Assembly: GCA_002633005.1 (NCBI GenBank)
Contig: NMRA01000098.1
Span: forward strand, 619,435-683,434
Direction: 5' to 3'
Source: Phoronis australis
Lineage: Eukaryota > Phoronida > Phoronidae
DNA: 64,000 nucleotides
Positions within the stretch are counted from its first letter, which is position 1, and each line of letters starts with the position of its first letter. Both the position numbers and the translations under genes were made by a program. Below are positions 46,674-58,714 of this stretch, piece by piece. Below the pieces are notes generated by a model, which saw only the letters and a program-made list of their open reading frames with translations, was not told the DNA's origin and ran no database searches.

Positions 46674-49600
46674 CACCCCGGCCAACCCGCGATCGAGAAC
46701 GTCCGAAAAGCGATCGAGAACGAAATTTGGCGCTAGAAGCGAAGCCAGGCAAGGTGAGTAAATGTGATGAATTTTCGTTGTTTTTACTTCCAATGTGAAA
46801 ACAGAGACATGACTTCAAGGCGTAACACATTTAGGAAGGGCAGGTAGAGGTTTAGCCTAGTGTCTCTCCCAATTATTTGAGAAAAGTTACGTTGACCGAG
46901 GCATCGCTTAAGCCGAAGGTAATTTGTATGTCATTTTGGCAAATTGCCGTTATTTTTGGCACTAAATCAATAAACTGACCATGGAGTTATGAAGAAATGA
47001 CGTGTGAAAATATAACGCAACGCTTGTTTTTTGTAGTTTTATCAGAATCTCTGATTTTTTGACGCTTTTCTGTTGAAAGATGCGATCGAGAACGCAACGA
47101 TTAGCGACAGGGAACACATATTTGTGTCTGTTTACGCGATCGGGAACGCATTGTGGTGTGTCGAACAGTAACGAACTTTTTACTTATAAAACGTGAAAAA
47201 GGTTACAAAATAAGTGTGGTGCAATGAATTAATCACATTTTGTGTCGTTAGTGTGTTACTTTCGTATCAAAACTGAACAACAACATAGCATATTTCCATT
47301 AAATTGCCATGTACATCAAGCATAATTTTAGTTTCACAAACGAATTTATTCTCATTTCAGGAAACAAGTTCACTGTTATTGTGAGGCGAGCTTCAACGAA
47401 CATATTACCCACGACGTGAAGGTACACCCGACTAGGGTTTTGAAAAGTAGGCCTACAGACCAAGCATCTACTTTTAGAACAAATCACTGAGAACAAGGGT
47501 TTCTAAACTGAAGACTCACCCAGGAGTTGTTCCATGTGGCCTGTCAGCCAGGGGTGAACAAATTGTTGCAGCACCGAGATGAAAGCGAGTGTAGAAAATT
47601 CTTGTAAAATTGTGACAGCAAAAGGAAAAAAAAAACAAATAGCTAGTGAAGTCAAAGAAACATCGATACAGAGATGAACAGATTGACTTGTGGCACCGTG
47701 TGGCTTGTATGTACGTTGTGTTTGACTCTTCTGTTTTGTAGTCTTGGTCCGAAGTTCACTTGCATCATCAGTTCATGATCTCGAGTTTAATGTGACATTG
47801 AAAAAGATTGAGAGTTGTAATACACATACTATATTGTGATTTTCTCAAAACGTAGTCAACATATGTTGTCATTAGCGTCACTTCAACTATTGTACACAAT
47901 AGTGATTTACACAGAAAATCAACAATATTATAGCATTTTGTTGATGAACAAGCAGTGAAAGGCATTCTGTTCGGTTAGGAACGTTGAATGCGCAACGCAG
48001 TGCGAGAACGCGGTCCAAGGATAATACTAGTCTGAAGGAGGATAATAGTTTTATTACATACTCTTCTACTGATACTACTGAGTCTGTTACAATCCATGCG
48101 ATCATTCACTTATATAGTAACATACATGAATCATAACAGGATATACTGAACAAACATGTTTACTACAATTTCTCATACTGGGGGTGTATTACGTAACACT
48201 TAATTCTCTGAACTACTCCTTCACATGCACTCACTCAGATATGAGATCATACTCTAACACATTTCTCATTAATCTTTTATCACACGTACCTCAAAATTGG
48301 TCTTACAGAAATATATAAATTTATTTATATAGGGAAATCAACAAAACAAATCCATTGAACATTTGCAACGAATTAATTTTGGAATGTATTAGACTAAATC
48401 ATCTCTGAATCATAGACAATGTATTTAGGACTGATTGATAGTATAATAGTTTCTTACAGGAAATCAACAACAATATGAAATTAATTTCTACAATAATCAT
48501 AGACATATATTTTCATTTAAAATACTCATTGGTCAGAACAATTGTATGTAAGTATTGCCCAATGACACTTAGTATGGCCGTTTAAATCTACCTAAACACT
48601 GTTAAAGATCCTTTTGAAATAACACAAATATGGAAAGAAACTTGAGGAAAAATAGTTCAAAACAAAACGTCAAAATACAATCAGATCAGACAACTACCAA
48701 CCACAGACTTTGTAAATCTGAATAAATTATAGTGACTTAACAACCTTCAGTACTGGACTTAATGATTTCATTCATGACGTTTCTGCTTGCTATGCCTGTA
48801 GAAGGAGGCATACTGTTCATGCATGGCATGCCACATTCACCACAAAAAGGAGTGTCCTCGAGCTGTGACGCAGTGTCGCATCAGGCTTACTCTTTTCGTG
48901 AAACGTTGATCAAAGATAGGACGCTGAATCGACCTAGTTCCTAAGCACGATGCTTTATGCTGTGTTTTACTATATTGGCAAAAAACTCTTGACCCATGCA
49001 ATGCGTCAATCACAGCGCTGGTAAAGGTCTTGATTTGTTGTAGTGTCACTGTATTTTATTGCCACGTGGTCATACTAAGTCGATTTCTTAGTTCCTGAAC
49101 GAGACTCCACAACACACACACACACACTCCGTTATGACATGCAGCAGTTGTACAATCTTTGGTTGTACTACTCTTTTTTGAAGGCGTGGGCGTTAACACC
49201 CTGAAGGACTCGTCGTGTGGCTACAATTCAACTGAAAAAAATCAAAAGCATTCAGTTATGTTTGTTAGGCTAAATCTCACTTAGATATAATGAAAAAACG
49301 ATGAAATGTAATTAATAATTAACCCATCAACTAATTCACGGGGTCCGTATTATTCTAAAATTACTGACATAATACCGTAGCTTTAACGACTATTCAGGCC
49401 AATGCAGAGGAAAAATGTACGTTCATGATCGCTTTTTGCGTTCACGATCGCCATAGAGAATTAACGACATCGTTCCCGATCGCCGTCTCACACGATACCT
49501 GCTTGTATTGGTAAATATCTCAAATTGTTTCACAAATCTTAACTAACAAAGGTGTCACCAGGGACGATAAAACTAAAAACGTCCCACGTCTCTTCATAAG

Positions 49601-49910
49601 AACCCTGGAATTGCTAATAACAAGTAGAAATTGTCGATTTTACGAGGCGCAAGGCATTTTACCGAAAGCCATTGCTTTCTGAGCTCTTTATTTTGAAAAA
49701 TAAGTGAAAGCCAAGTATTATTTCATATCCACAACAAAGGTTACACTCTGACGCTTTTCTGTGTGTAACAATCGTACCAAAGTGGCCTCTATATAAGCAG
49801 AAAATGACACTTAAACTTACCGGGTACGTGACTGTCGTCTGCCATTTTTGGCGCAAGGTCTCGTTCTCAATCGTCTTCCGGGCGCACTCGATCGCGGGTT
49901 GGCCGGGGAG
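46674..49910. mobile_element. 3.2-kb DNA transposon with GCGATCG-rich termini
   Basis: Terminal inverted repeats CACCCCGGCCAACCCGCG and CTCCCCGGCCAACCCGCG lie at 46674 and 49910, flanked by CCACAG and CCACTG (46668-46673, 49911-49916), a probable 6-bp target duplication. Both ends carry repeated GCGATCGRGAACG motifs inside the termini (46713, 47084, 47138; inverted near 49420-49490), likely transposase-binding sites. Near the right tip the minus strand has ATGGCAGACGACAG and then a GTAAGT donor (about 49810-49840), like a first coding exon, but no transposase was recognised in the interior. Confidence 0.8.
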
Positions 49911-50025
49911 CCACTGACAGATTATGATACACTGTAGATGATGTTCACGATTGAAATAACGGATGTTTTTGCGTGAAACTGTTGCCAGTCAACCAGTGAA
50001 TGAGTGGGTGATTTGAACTTAATGT
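49911..50025 (-). repeat. Dispersed repeat X, other side of the interrupted copy
   Basis: Minus strand matches 55998-56095: TTCAAATCACCCA, CACTGGTTG, TGGCAACAG, GCAAAAACATC, TTTCAATCGTGAA. Together with 46436-46673 it makes one full copy split by the transposon. Confidence 0.8.
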
Positions 50026-50756
50026 CTTTAGTGTTCCCTGCATTTGATCGCTTATACAGAAAAACATCGTAAATTGTTTGCATGAGTTTTGGAACTACTG
50101 ATAAGTTTATTCTATGCCCATTGCTTTCTTTCATTTCTATGCAGTCCTAATACATTCAAATCTAAAAAATAATTTACTATTTAATTGCTAATTTTAATAT
50201 TGCTGCATTATCAAATGTTTGTTTTTATCTATTGTTTATTCTTCGTTTATTATTATTTATTTATCTTTATATATTTATTTATTTATTCATTGTTTTTATT
50301 TATCCGCTGTTACTTATTTAAATTATTACCTGTGATCCCATACAGTCAACCTTCTAGCTGTCGTTGGTCAATAATCTATATCATATGATCATGGTATGGA
50401 CTTCAGTGCATAATAAATATTAACAGTATGGTTTGGTAACCTGTTTGATAATTTTCAATAGGAAGTGTCTAAGGCAATGCTCTTTAAAAGCATATTGAGC
50501 CTTACATCGGTGGCTACTTCGTTAGTATGTGTATCACCTTGGAAACCCCGTTACACTCAGTGACGATATGGTTTGTTTTGACACGGGTCTTAGAACATCA
50601 AGTCAGAAAAAAGGTGTCCATGTTATTTACTTTGAAGTTGGCCACTTTTACCTGCTGATGTCTGCTCAATATTCTTTGGACATCATCAGCGTAATTATTT
50701 ACAAAAGACAACAAGTGTCAACATACAGCTCTAAAAACACAATGCCTGTTGTTTTT

Positions 50757-51230
50757 CTCTGAGGTGTGATGTTCTTTCAGCCTGTCTCAGAGGCGCTTCT
50801 GTATGAGTCCGATATAGAATTCCTTACAGTTGTCACATTCAACCTTATAAGCAACATTGCTATTGTTCAATAAAGGGATGGGTGACTTCAGTTTATACAG
50901 TATATTGGAAAGTTTCCAAAGAGGTTTGAAAACAACTATCAGTTCAACTGTTGGGTCTATGCATGAATGAGGCGAGATAATTGACGTTTCAATTTTATAC
51001 TACTTGGCCCGGTGTAACCAAGATAAAAGAAAACTTTCTTTATCTCGGGTCCAATAACAGCTACTTTATCTGCCTCATTCATTTTTGAAAGGAAGTGCCT
51101 TTTACAGCTATTTAAAAAATTCTGAGGGCAATCATTGGCACGCAATAACTGGAAAATCCTAGCTACGTCACTATCAAAATTTAAATTTGTGGAACGCATT
51201 CTCCAGGCACGGTGTAATCAGCAATTGACT
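50757..51230 (-). pseudogene. Penelope-like C-terminal region with GIY-YIG endonuclease
   Basis: Continues the RT: STNLNFDSDVARIFQLLRA, KRHFLSKMNEADKVAVIGPE, then KLKSPIPLLNN, YKVECDNCKEFYIGL and DRLKEHHTS. The GIY-YIG nuclease nicks target DNA in these elements. A TGA replaces the Cys codon in RLCDRL, and there are shifts between blocks. Confidence 0.8.
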
Positions 51231-51758
51231 AGACCTCTCTTTTATTAGATCGGCACAAAACTATCAAATTTAAGATAAAGCCAGAAAAACTGGGCTTACG
51301 ATACATAGATGTAGCAATGGTGCTATTCTCACGTTTAACCAAGACATCTACAAAAGGTAAACATGTCTCGTCAGTCCTCAGATTCACTGGACAGGTGAAG
51401 TTGATGGACGGATGCATATTGTTCATGTCATTGAAATAGGTGTTGATCAAGTTCTTGGATGAAAACATAACAAAGTATTGTCAACATACCTACGATAAAA
51501 ATGTGGTTTGCAATCCGGTGGACAACCAGCCAGAGCCTCAGTCTCAAGATTGTACATGGAAATATTAGCTAACACTGGTCCCAGGGGTGAACCCATGGCC
51601 ATTCCGTCAGTCTGGTCGTAAAAGTTATCATCAAACAGAAAAGGGTCCTGTTTAACTGCGATCGTGAGTAACTTTCGTAATTGGTTGCGAGTCAAAGTTT
51701 AAGGACCTTATCAGTATCAATGTACAGTTTGTTAAGACACAATTCAAAGACTTCATCC

Positions 51759-52772
51759 CAGTGGCGGATCTAGGATATCACAAGGGGGGGCCCAACATTT
51801 TGTCCGTCTGTAAACATTTGCGCAAACTGAACCACGATTGTAGATGCGCATAGCACCGAATGGGGGGAGGTCGGGAGGGGCGTTTGCCCCCCTCCCGCCC
51901 AGGAAATTTTTCTGTTTTGACCTCTAAATATCAAGTATTTTCCTTGATTCCTGAAGTATTAACCAAGAAAAAAAGGCAAAAATAAAACACGGAGAACGTG
52001 TCAAACAGGAAAAACTGCAAGTACCAAAGACTCGAACTCACAACCTTGTGCATAGAGTGCGCGTGCGTTACCACTACACCACCACGACTTAACTACCAAA
52101 CTCAAATTAAGAGACCTACTTGTTTATGGTCCACAGCGTTTGCGCGCGAAACCTACTTGTTTTTGTAATGCTTATTACACGTTTTGTGCCATCAATTCTT
52201 AACAAATTTGTCGTATTTAAAATAGTCTTAAAATGCCCAAAAGACCAAATCCGTTTTTCGTGTTGGCAATAATGACCGGGGATTGCTTTGGAAATCGTCT
52301 TAACATAAGGTTTGACAAAGAGAGTATTGCGAGTTTCTGAGTGATTCACTAAGGCTTCTATTAAAATTCCCATCTTACCAGCAGCTTCTGTTTTTTTATC
52401 GTCACTCAGGTTCCATTTTCTTTAAAAAATGAAGTAAATTTTCTTCATTGCACAGTGGAGCAGACGACGGAAACTGAGTCGTAGTGCGCAGCGCCACTGC
52501 CGGTCGCCTGGGATATCGCGGGAGAGCCTATACTTAGCCATAGTTCGTTACGAATGCGCCGTGTTCCGAATTTGGCACTTGAAATTGGATTTGAGCCCCC
52601 CCCCAACACTAAAACTGCACACATTTAAATCTTTTTTCATCCGTATACTTTTAATTACCGGGGTTAATTAATAAACTCAACATTTCCCTACGCTCTTACT
52701 GTTTTATTTTTTTTGCGGCAGCCAAGGGGGGGGGGGCCGGGCCCCCTGGCCTCCCCCCTAAATCCGCCTATG
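51759..52772. mobile_element. MITE family A, long copy 3, inside the Penelope-like RT
   Basis: CAGTGGCGGATCTAGGATAT to AAATCCGCCTATG, flanked by CATCC (51754-51758 and 52773-52777). Removing it with one CATCC joins the RT frame as ...NVPVDEVFELCLN. At 1014 bases it is three times longer than the other copies, and it contains a tRNA-like unit. Confidence 0.88.
52025..52095 (-). tRNA. tRNA-like sequence inside the MITE
   Basis: Minus strand: GTGGTGTAGTGGTAACGC as A box and D arm, then GGTTGTGAGTTCGAGTC as B box and T arm, correct spacing for a tRNA-derived Pol III promoter. The acceptor stem does not pair well, so a SINE head or tRNA pseudogene rather than a working tRNA. Confidence 0.5.
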
Positions 52773-53319
52773 CATCCACAGGTACATTAGTAAAGAGGCT
52801 GCAAACATCTAGACTACACATAAAGGATACATCACTAAGTGCCCGGACTTCATTAACAAGCTGAGAAGAATCTTTAAGTGTGTAGTTATTCTCACTGATA
52901 GGTCTGAGAATTTTAACTAGGAATTTGGCAAGCTCATGAGTGTGTGTTCCCACACAGGACACAATAGGTCGCAGTGGTACACCATCCTTGTGTGTCGGTA
53001 TAGACGTGCTAGCTGTGACCTGCATGGTCCTATGCGATTGTAAGTGTCCTGGGCTAATGCACCTGTCCGTTTAAGATTATATAAACACTTCTGTAGGTGT
53101 TGTTCGCGCTTAACTGTCGGGTCATGATCGAGCTTGACGAATTTAGAACTGTCCTTGGCGATGCCATGTAGCTTAGAGAGGCGGTCAGTCTTATCCATGA
53201 TCACAATACCGTTACCTTTGTCAGGAGGCGCGATGGTGATGTTTTGACGTTGTGACCGGGAAGGCAAAGCCTAGTACTCATCCAGTGTGAGATTCTGAAG
53301 TTGGTTACTGTTCTAACCA

Positions 53320-53768
53320 TAGATGTAGCGACAACAACATGTTCCACCAATATAAATTTTGATAGTGACGTAGCTAGGATTTTACGGTTATTGCGTGCCA
53401 ATGGTTACCCTCTGAATTTTTGGAATACCTGTAAAAGGCACTTCCTTTCAAAAATGAATGAGGCAGGTAAAGTAGCTGTTATTGGACCCGAGAAAAAGAA
53501 AATTCTCTTTTCTCTTGGTTACACCGTCCAAACTTGAAACGTCAATTATCTCGCCTTATTCATTGCATAGACCCACCCGTTTAACTGATAGTTGTTTTCA
53601 AACCTCTAGTTGGAAGCTTTCCAACATGCTGTGTAAACTGAAGTAACCCATCCCTTTAGTAGCAATGTTGTTTATAAGGTTGAATGTGACAACTGTGAGG
53701 AATTCTACATCGGACTAACACAGAGACGCCTCTGTGACAGGCTGAAAGAACACCTCAGAGAACACGAG
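53320..53768 (+). pseudogene. Inverted copy of the Penelope-like C-terminal region
   Basis: Plus-strand frame NINFDSDVARILRLLRANGY, KRHFLSKMNEAGKVAVIGPE, then after shifts YKVECDNCEEFYIGL and QRRLCDRLKEHLREHE. The GIY-YIG core is better preserved here than in the minus-strand partner. It ends abruptly at about 53768, where a SINE-like repeat begins. Confidence 0.8.
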
Positions 53769-54060
53769 AGAAAAATTTCACTGAATTAAAATATCGTTTT
53801 TATGGAAATTATGCGTCTTACTTTTCATATCGTATAAATGTCGGTGCAATGCACTTTGCTGAATATGCAATTGTTGCGCGTGCTCATTTAAGTATTCTAT
53901 TTTCACGTTGGAAGACGTCAGCCGCTGAGTGGTGTAGTGGTAAAGTCGCCGACTCGAAACTCTTGACGCCCGGGTTCGAATCCCGCCAAAATGATATCTC
54001 ACTAGTGAGATAACTTTATGGGTTATTACACGGTTGTATCTGTCATTCAAGGCTAATATT
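53769..54060 (+). repeat. SINE-like repeat with tRNA core
   Basis: GAGAAAAATTTCACTGAATT start shared with 54620 and 55680. tRNA-like part at about 53925-53992: GAGTGGTGTAGTGGTAAAG (A box) and GGGTTCGAATCCCGCC (B box). It ends with ATTGTGGTATAAATATA. Confidence 0.7.
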
Positions 54061-54091
54061 GTGGTATAAATATAGATTATTACACGGCGAA

Positions 54092-54213
54092 GTCGTTATC
54101 CCCCGTTATCTAGAGCCCCAGTGGATTTTGGAGAATTATCGCCCGAGGGGCGTTAGCCCCGAGGGTGATAATTCTACAAAATCCACGAGGGCTCTAGATA
54201 AGGGGGATAACGA
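54092..54213. repeat. 122-bp near-perfect palindrome
   Basis: GTCGTTATCCCCC to the centre GGGGCGTTAGCCCC and back to GGGGGATAACGAC, with TCTAGAGCCC and GGATTTTG-AGAATTATC in both arms. The right arm sequence GATAAGGGGGATAACG recurs at about 55252. Looks like the terminal or whole foldback of a transposon family. Confidence 0.85.
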
Positions 54214-56000
54214 CTGAGAACATGCAATAATCTATTAATAGCACATACTGAACGAGAAACATTGCAATGAATCGATCTACCTTTCTCGACTCGTCTCGGC
54301 TTTGTAACTACTTTCTATGTCAGAGGCCCGGGGTCGGAGGTAGTGGCCTTTTAAGAAAATCCGAGACATTTTTGTAAAATAATGCTTTTACTCAAAACCA
54401 ATTGAAAAATAAAACAAAATAGAAATAAAGTGAATTTATGAATTAAGGTTTAGCAACTGTTATAGCTTACTACACATTTTATCACGCTAAGCTTCGACCG
54501 GGAATAGTCTGCTAAAGTAGGTTACCACTAGTAACTGACTATAATGCTCAACTCAAAGGATCCCGACCACACGACACCTGCATTCAAATTGGAGATCAGT
54601 GATTTACAAGTGGGAGAACATGAGAGAAAAATTTCACTGAATTAAAATATCGTTTTTATGGAAATTATGCGTCTTATTTTTCATAGCGTATAATTGTCGG
54701 TGCAATGCACTTTGCAGAACATGTAATTGTTGCGCATGCTCATTTAAGTATTCTATTTTTACGTTCGATGATGTCAGCCGCTGAGTGGTGTAGTGGTTAA
54801 GTCGGCGACTGGCAACTGTTGAGGCCCGGGTTCGAATCCGGCCTCGGTTTCCCGCCAAAATGTTATCTCACTAGTTATCACACGGTTGTATCTGCCATTC
54901 GAGACTAATATTGTGGTATAAATATACTTATACCACAATATTAGCTGATCGCCGACTTTACCACTACACCACGCAGCGACTGACGTCATCAAGAGTGAAA
55001 ATAGAATACTTAAATGAGCACGCGCAATAATCGCACGTTCAACAAACCGCATTGTACTGTACTTATACGCTATGAAAAATAAGACACATAATTTCCATAA
55101 AAACGATATCTTAATTCGGTGAAATTTTTCTCTCATGTCCTCTTACTTGTAAATCGCCGATCTCTAGTTTGAATGCGGGTATCGTGTCGACTTCGACTTC
55201 GCCATGTAATAATCTATATTTATACCACAATATTAGCGTCAAATGGCAGATAAGGGGGATAACGGCTGAGAACATGTAATAATCTATTTATACCACATAC
55301 TAAACGAGAAACATTGCAATGAATCGATTTATCTTTTCTGACTCTCCACGGCTTTGTAACTACTTTCTATGTCAGAGGCCCGGGGTCGGAGGTCGCGACC
55401 TTTTAAGAAAAGCCCGGCTATTTTTGTCAAATAATGTTTTTACTCAAAACCAATTGAAAACTTAAATATTATAGAAATAAATTGAATTTATAAATTAAGG
55501 TTTACCAACTATTATAGCTTAAAACACGTTTTTTCACGCTAAGCTTCGACCGGGAAATCATCGTCTGCTAAAGTAGGTTACCACTGGTAACTGAATATAA
55601 TTCTCAAGTCAAAGATCCTGACGACACGATACCCGCATTCAAACTAGAGATCGGTGATTTACAAGTAAGAGGACATGAGAGAAAAATTTCACAGAATGAA
55701 GATATCATTTTTATGGAAATTATGTGTCTTAGTTTTCGTAGCGTATAAGTACAGTACAATGCGGTTTGTTGAACGTGTGATTATTGCGCGTGCTCAGTTA
55801 AGTATTCTATTTTCACTCTTGATGATGTCAGTCGCTGCGTGGTGTAGTGGTAAAGTCGGCGACCAGCAATATTAGGGTCCCGGGTTCGACCCCGTCCTCG
55901 GTTTCCCGCCAAATCGTTATCTCACTAGTGAGATAACTTTATGGGTTATTACACGGTTGTATCTGCCATTTGAGGCTAATATTGTGGTATAAAACCGTGT
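54196..56000 (+). repeat. Two direct copies (period about 1057) of a complex repeat with tRNA-like cores
   Basis: 54196-54950 and 55253-56000 align throughout: GGGGGATAACG, AACGAGAAACATTGCAATGAA, GTCAGAGGCCCGGGGTCGG, AAGCTTCGACCGGGAA, TAGGTTACCACT, then the tRNA-like block (A box GTGGTGTAGTGG at 54784 and 55840; B box GGGTTCGAATCC at 54827 and GGGTTCGACCCC at 55882), ending ATTGTGGTATAAA. An inverted fragment of the same repeat (54940-55215) lies between them. Confidence 0.75.
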
Positions 56001-56332
56001 AATAAGTTCAAATCACCCAGCCCATCACTGGTTGGCTGGCAACAGCTTCATGCAAAAACATCTTTTTTTCAATCGTGAAAATCGTCTATCTTAATCAGTG
56101 GGGAAGCGAAAAAAAGCAAAAATCGCCAATTTTCAATTAACTGTTGCTGCAGCCGTGGGCAGTGCAAAAAGCACCGTTGCTTTTTTGCCGACCGAAGCCG
56201 TCGTATCTTGCCATATTTGTTTATTGCACATACGTCCGCTAAACGTCTCTACGGTCCATGAAACAACAATGTCCGCCAGTGGCCGTCCAATGGGATTTCT
56301 CTAGAAGATTTGTCTCTTTCTCTACGGTCTCT
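55998..56332 (+). repeat. Dispersed repeat X, uninterrupted copy
   Basis: Contains, in one piece, the two halves found at 49911-50025 and 46436-46673. At the junction it reads AATCAGTGGGGAAGCG, giving the pre-insertion site of the 3.2-kb transposon. Confidence 0.8.
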
Positions 56333-56334
56333 GA

Positions 56335-56450
56335 TGTAGCATGGGAAGATAGCCAGTGGAATTCGTATGATTTGTGTCCCTTGGACTTATTGTTCGTCAA
56401 CAGGCGGGCTTTCGCGTAACTTCCTCAAAATAGCAAAAGCCGGGTGAGCA
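56335..56450 (-). repeat. Inverted partner of 58715-58825
   Basis: Minus strand GCTATTTTGAGGAAGTT, CCTGTTGACGAACAATAAG, TCCAAGGGACACAAATCATA matches 58715-58825. These may be the two ends of a ~2.5-kb inverted-repeat element, but tips and target duplication were not resolved. Confidence 0.55.
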
Positions 56451-56459
56451 AAGTTTGAG

Positions 56460-58710
56460 TCAACCGCAACAGATATTCATAGATAAGTTTAAATTAACTC
56501 TGACTTATTGTCTCCAGAGTCATAATATGTATTCATTATAACTAAATCTGAATATATGCATGTTTCATCCGAATTTATTCGCTGCATTTTGAGATTAGTA
56601 ACTTTTATGGGAGTGTACTATCTTCTGTGTATACCACATGCGATGTAATTGCCGATGTCACCAGTGTGACATGAAATGACCGATTAATATTTCTAGCGTA
56701 TCGGACACCGGCTACCGTCAATGGTGGCTGACGGTAACCTGACCATGGTTGTCTGCTGTAAACAGGCAAGATTTCGGGAGGTATTGTCATGCATAAAAAG
56801 TGAAGAAAGTGGTAACACAAACTTCACTTACGAGTGTCTTGCGTCCACGAATCTAGTAGCTCATCCGTGACAGTGCCATCTAGAATGTGACACCGTACCA
56901 TTCAGATTATTCTGGGCATATCTGCACATCTCCTGGCTCTAGTCTAATCGGTTTATAATTTACGTTCTTGCGATTATGTAGGACACTAGATGTGCAATAT
57001 TACAAGAACTATTATCAGGGTTCGAATTGTTTGTTTTAAACCCATGAAAAGCTTTATTCTTGGTTTGTACCTCAAACAAAAATGCTTGAGAGATTAGTTC
57101 TAGCCCTGTTTATGACCATTTTATGAGAGTTGGGGTGATGTCCAGCAGTCACATGTGTGGCGAAGACACATTAAACTGGGTAATTAACAAGATGTATGCC
57201 CAAAAGGAAATTTAAAGTTAGCCAAACTACTTTTGGAGATCTCAAATTAGATGTATATTATGCAAATTTACGGTATTATTTACCTGCAAATAAATTTCTT
57301 AAAATTCACTGACCACAAAACATGGGTGGAAATATCGAAATAACCTACATGAAGCGTCGGGAACGAAGTTATCATGAGCAAAAACACAAATTTAAACAGC
57401 ATTTCAAAAAATGGTGGCCATTAATTGCAGAAATTATGCAAACTTATCACATAACAACCTGCAGAATGAGTTCATTGAGAAACAAAACACTGGTGCACAT
57501 ATTAATATAATTACCCTGTGGTACCTGATACCAGCAGCAGTGAGAACACGAAGTAGACTTTCAATTATGCCTACCTTAATTTGCATACCCTATGCAAATT
57601 TTCAGTGAATTCACTTCCGAATTAGCTAGATTAAATTCCCTCAAGCATGGGGAAAACATCAACATAATCTATATGCAGTGCTTGGCAACTAAGTTACAAG
57701 CAAATATAATTCTTCATAATGTCGGCCTTAATTTGCAAATTTAAAAAGATTTTCAAGGTTGTCCTGATGACAACTTAGCTGAAATTCTCCAGGTGTGCAA
57801 CCTAGACATCAAACGAACAAAAAACCTTAGTTTAAACTAATAAACATTTCTATGTACTCATTATGTGGCTACTGGACGAGTTATGTTGTCCACAGGAAAG
57901 TGTCGCTAAATTTTTGAGCGAAAATTACGTCAACAGGTAGGCCAGCGGTCTTTCATACCCAAATATCACTAGTACTTGATCATATTTTTGTCTTGTATCC
58001 CGGGAATCCTCCATTAGCATTACTCCGTTGCTAATAGAAGGCCGATGCGAGTCAAGGCCACGTTTGTTTTGGCATCGGTGATGACGACCGCTTGCTTGAA
58101 GCCCCTTGTGGCACCGTCTTTGAAGACTTCTGTTTTTGTTCATGTTTTAGAGGGAACAATTTTAGTTGTTGAGGACGCATGGCTAGCTTGTCTAATTACG
58201 CACGATGAAACGGTTGCTGTGAAAGGTCAACATGATTTTTTCCAGTTCTACAGTGTTACGTCTATCGATAAAATTACTACTTCCAATAGGTTTGATTTAC
58301 CAAATTTATCGAACGACTTATTATAGATGTAGGTACAGTATCTATTGGCAGACCTGTGCATATTAACTCAATCGACAGGACTTAGTCACTCTATCGGTAG
58401 AGTTATTTCCTCAATAGCTCACTTGCGGGTTTCCAGTTAGTCAATGTGACGTCACTGGAAGTAGGGCAAAACCCGTCATATTGGCCTTGTTTTGCCCCGA
58501 GTCTTTGCTACACAAACAAAATCTGTAACGGACTGAAGTTGGAACTCGACCCGGTTAGGCCTGAATGCCACAGGCATACAGGGGCGATAGTATATCCCAA
58601 TAAAAAGTTCCTTATTTCAAAATAAAGCAAATAAAATAAAACCAAACATGCATATGTGCACATGGGGTTATGATTAACATATACCATGACTCTAGATACA
58701 ATTTAGTCAA
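56460..58710. other. No recognisable gene
   Basis: A 93-codon plus frame (58045-58326) and a 62-codon frame (57322-57510) match no family I know and lack splice support. Confidence 0.5.
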
Positions 58711-58714
58711 CGGG

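Larger units (their letters stand above)
51447..53300 (-). pseudogene. Penelope-like reverse transcriptase, disrupted
   Basis: Blocks in order on the minus strand: ITIAPPDKGNGIVIMDKTD (about 53165-53240), RPIVSCVGTHTHELAKFL (about 52915-52970), MCSLDVCSLFTNVPVD (about 52780-52825; motif A Asp), then after the MITE EVFELCLNKLYIDTDKVL, QTDGMAMGSPLGPVLANI (about 51560-51610) and YRRYVDNTLL (about 51470-51500). The RT box reads YVDN in place of YVDD, so the second catalytic Asp is Asn. There is a stop or shift near 51690. Degraded, non-functional. Confidence 0.85.
50690..53768 (-). mobile_element. Penelope-like element with inverted 3'-end copy and MITE insertion
   Basis: Minus-strand Penelope-like retrotransposon. 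Its N-terminal RT part ends at about 53310, and from there a plus-strand copy of its own C-terminal region (53320-53768) begins, the inverse of about 50770-51215. This layout parallels the element at 22433-23868. A MITE occupies 51759-52772. Confidence 0.8.

Noticed and set aside
50640-50720. CTGATGATGTC hairpin at the 3' end of the second Penelope-like element as a hammerhead
   Set aside because: It pairs as a simple stem with GACATCAGC and lacks the GAAA box.
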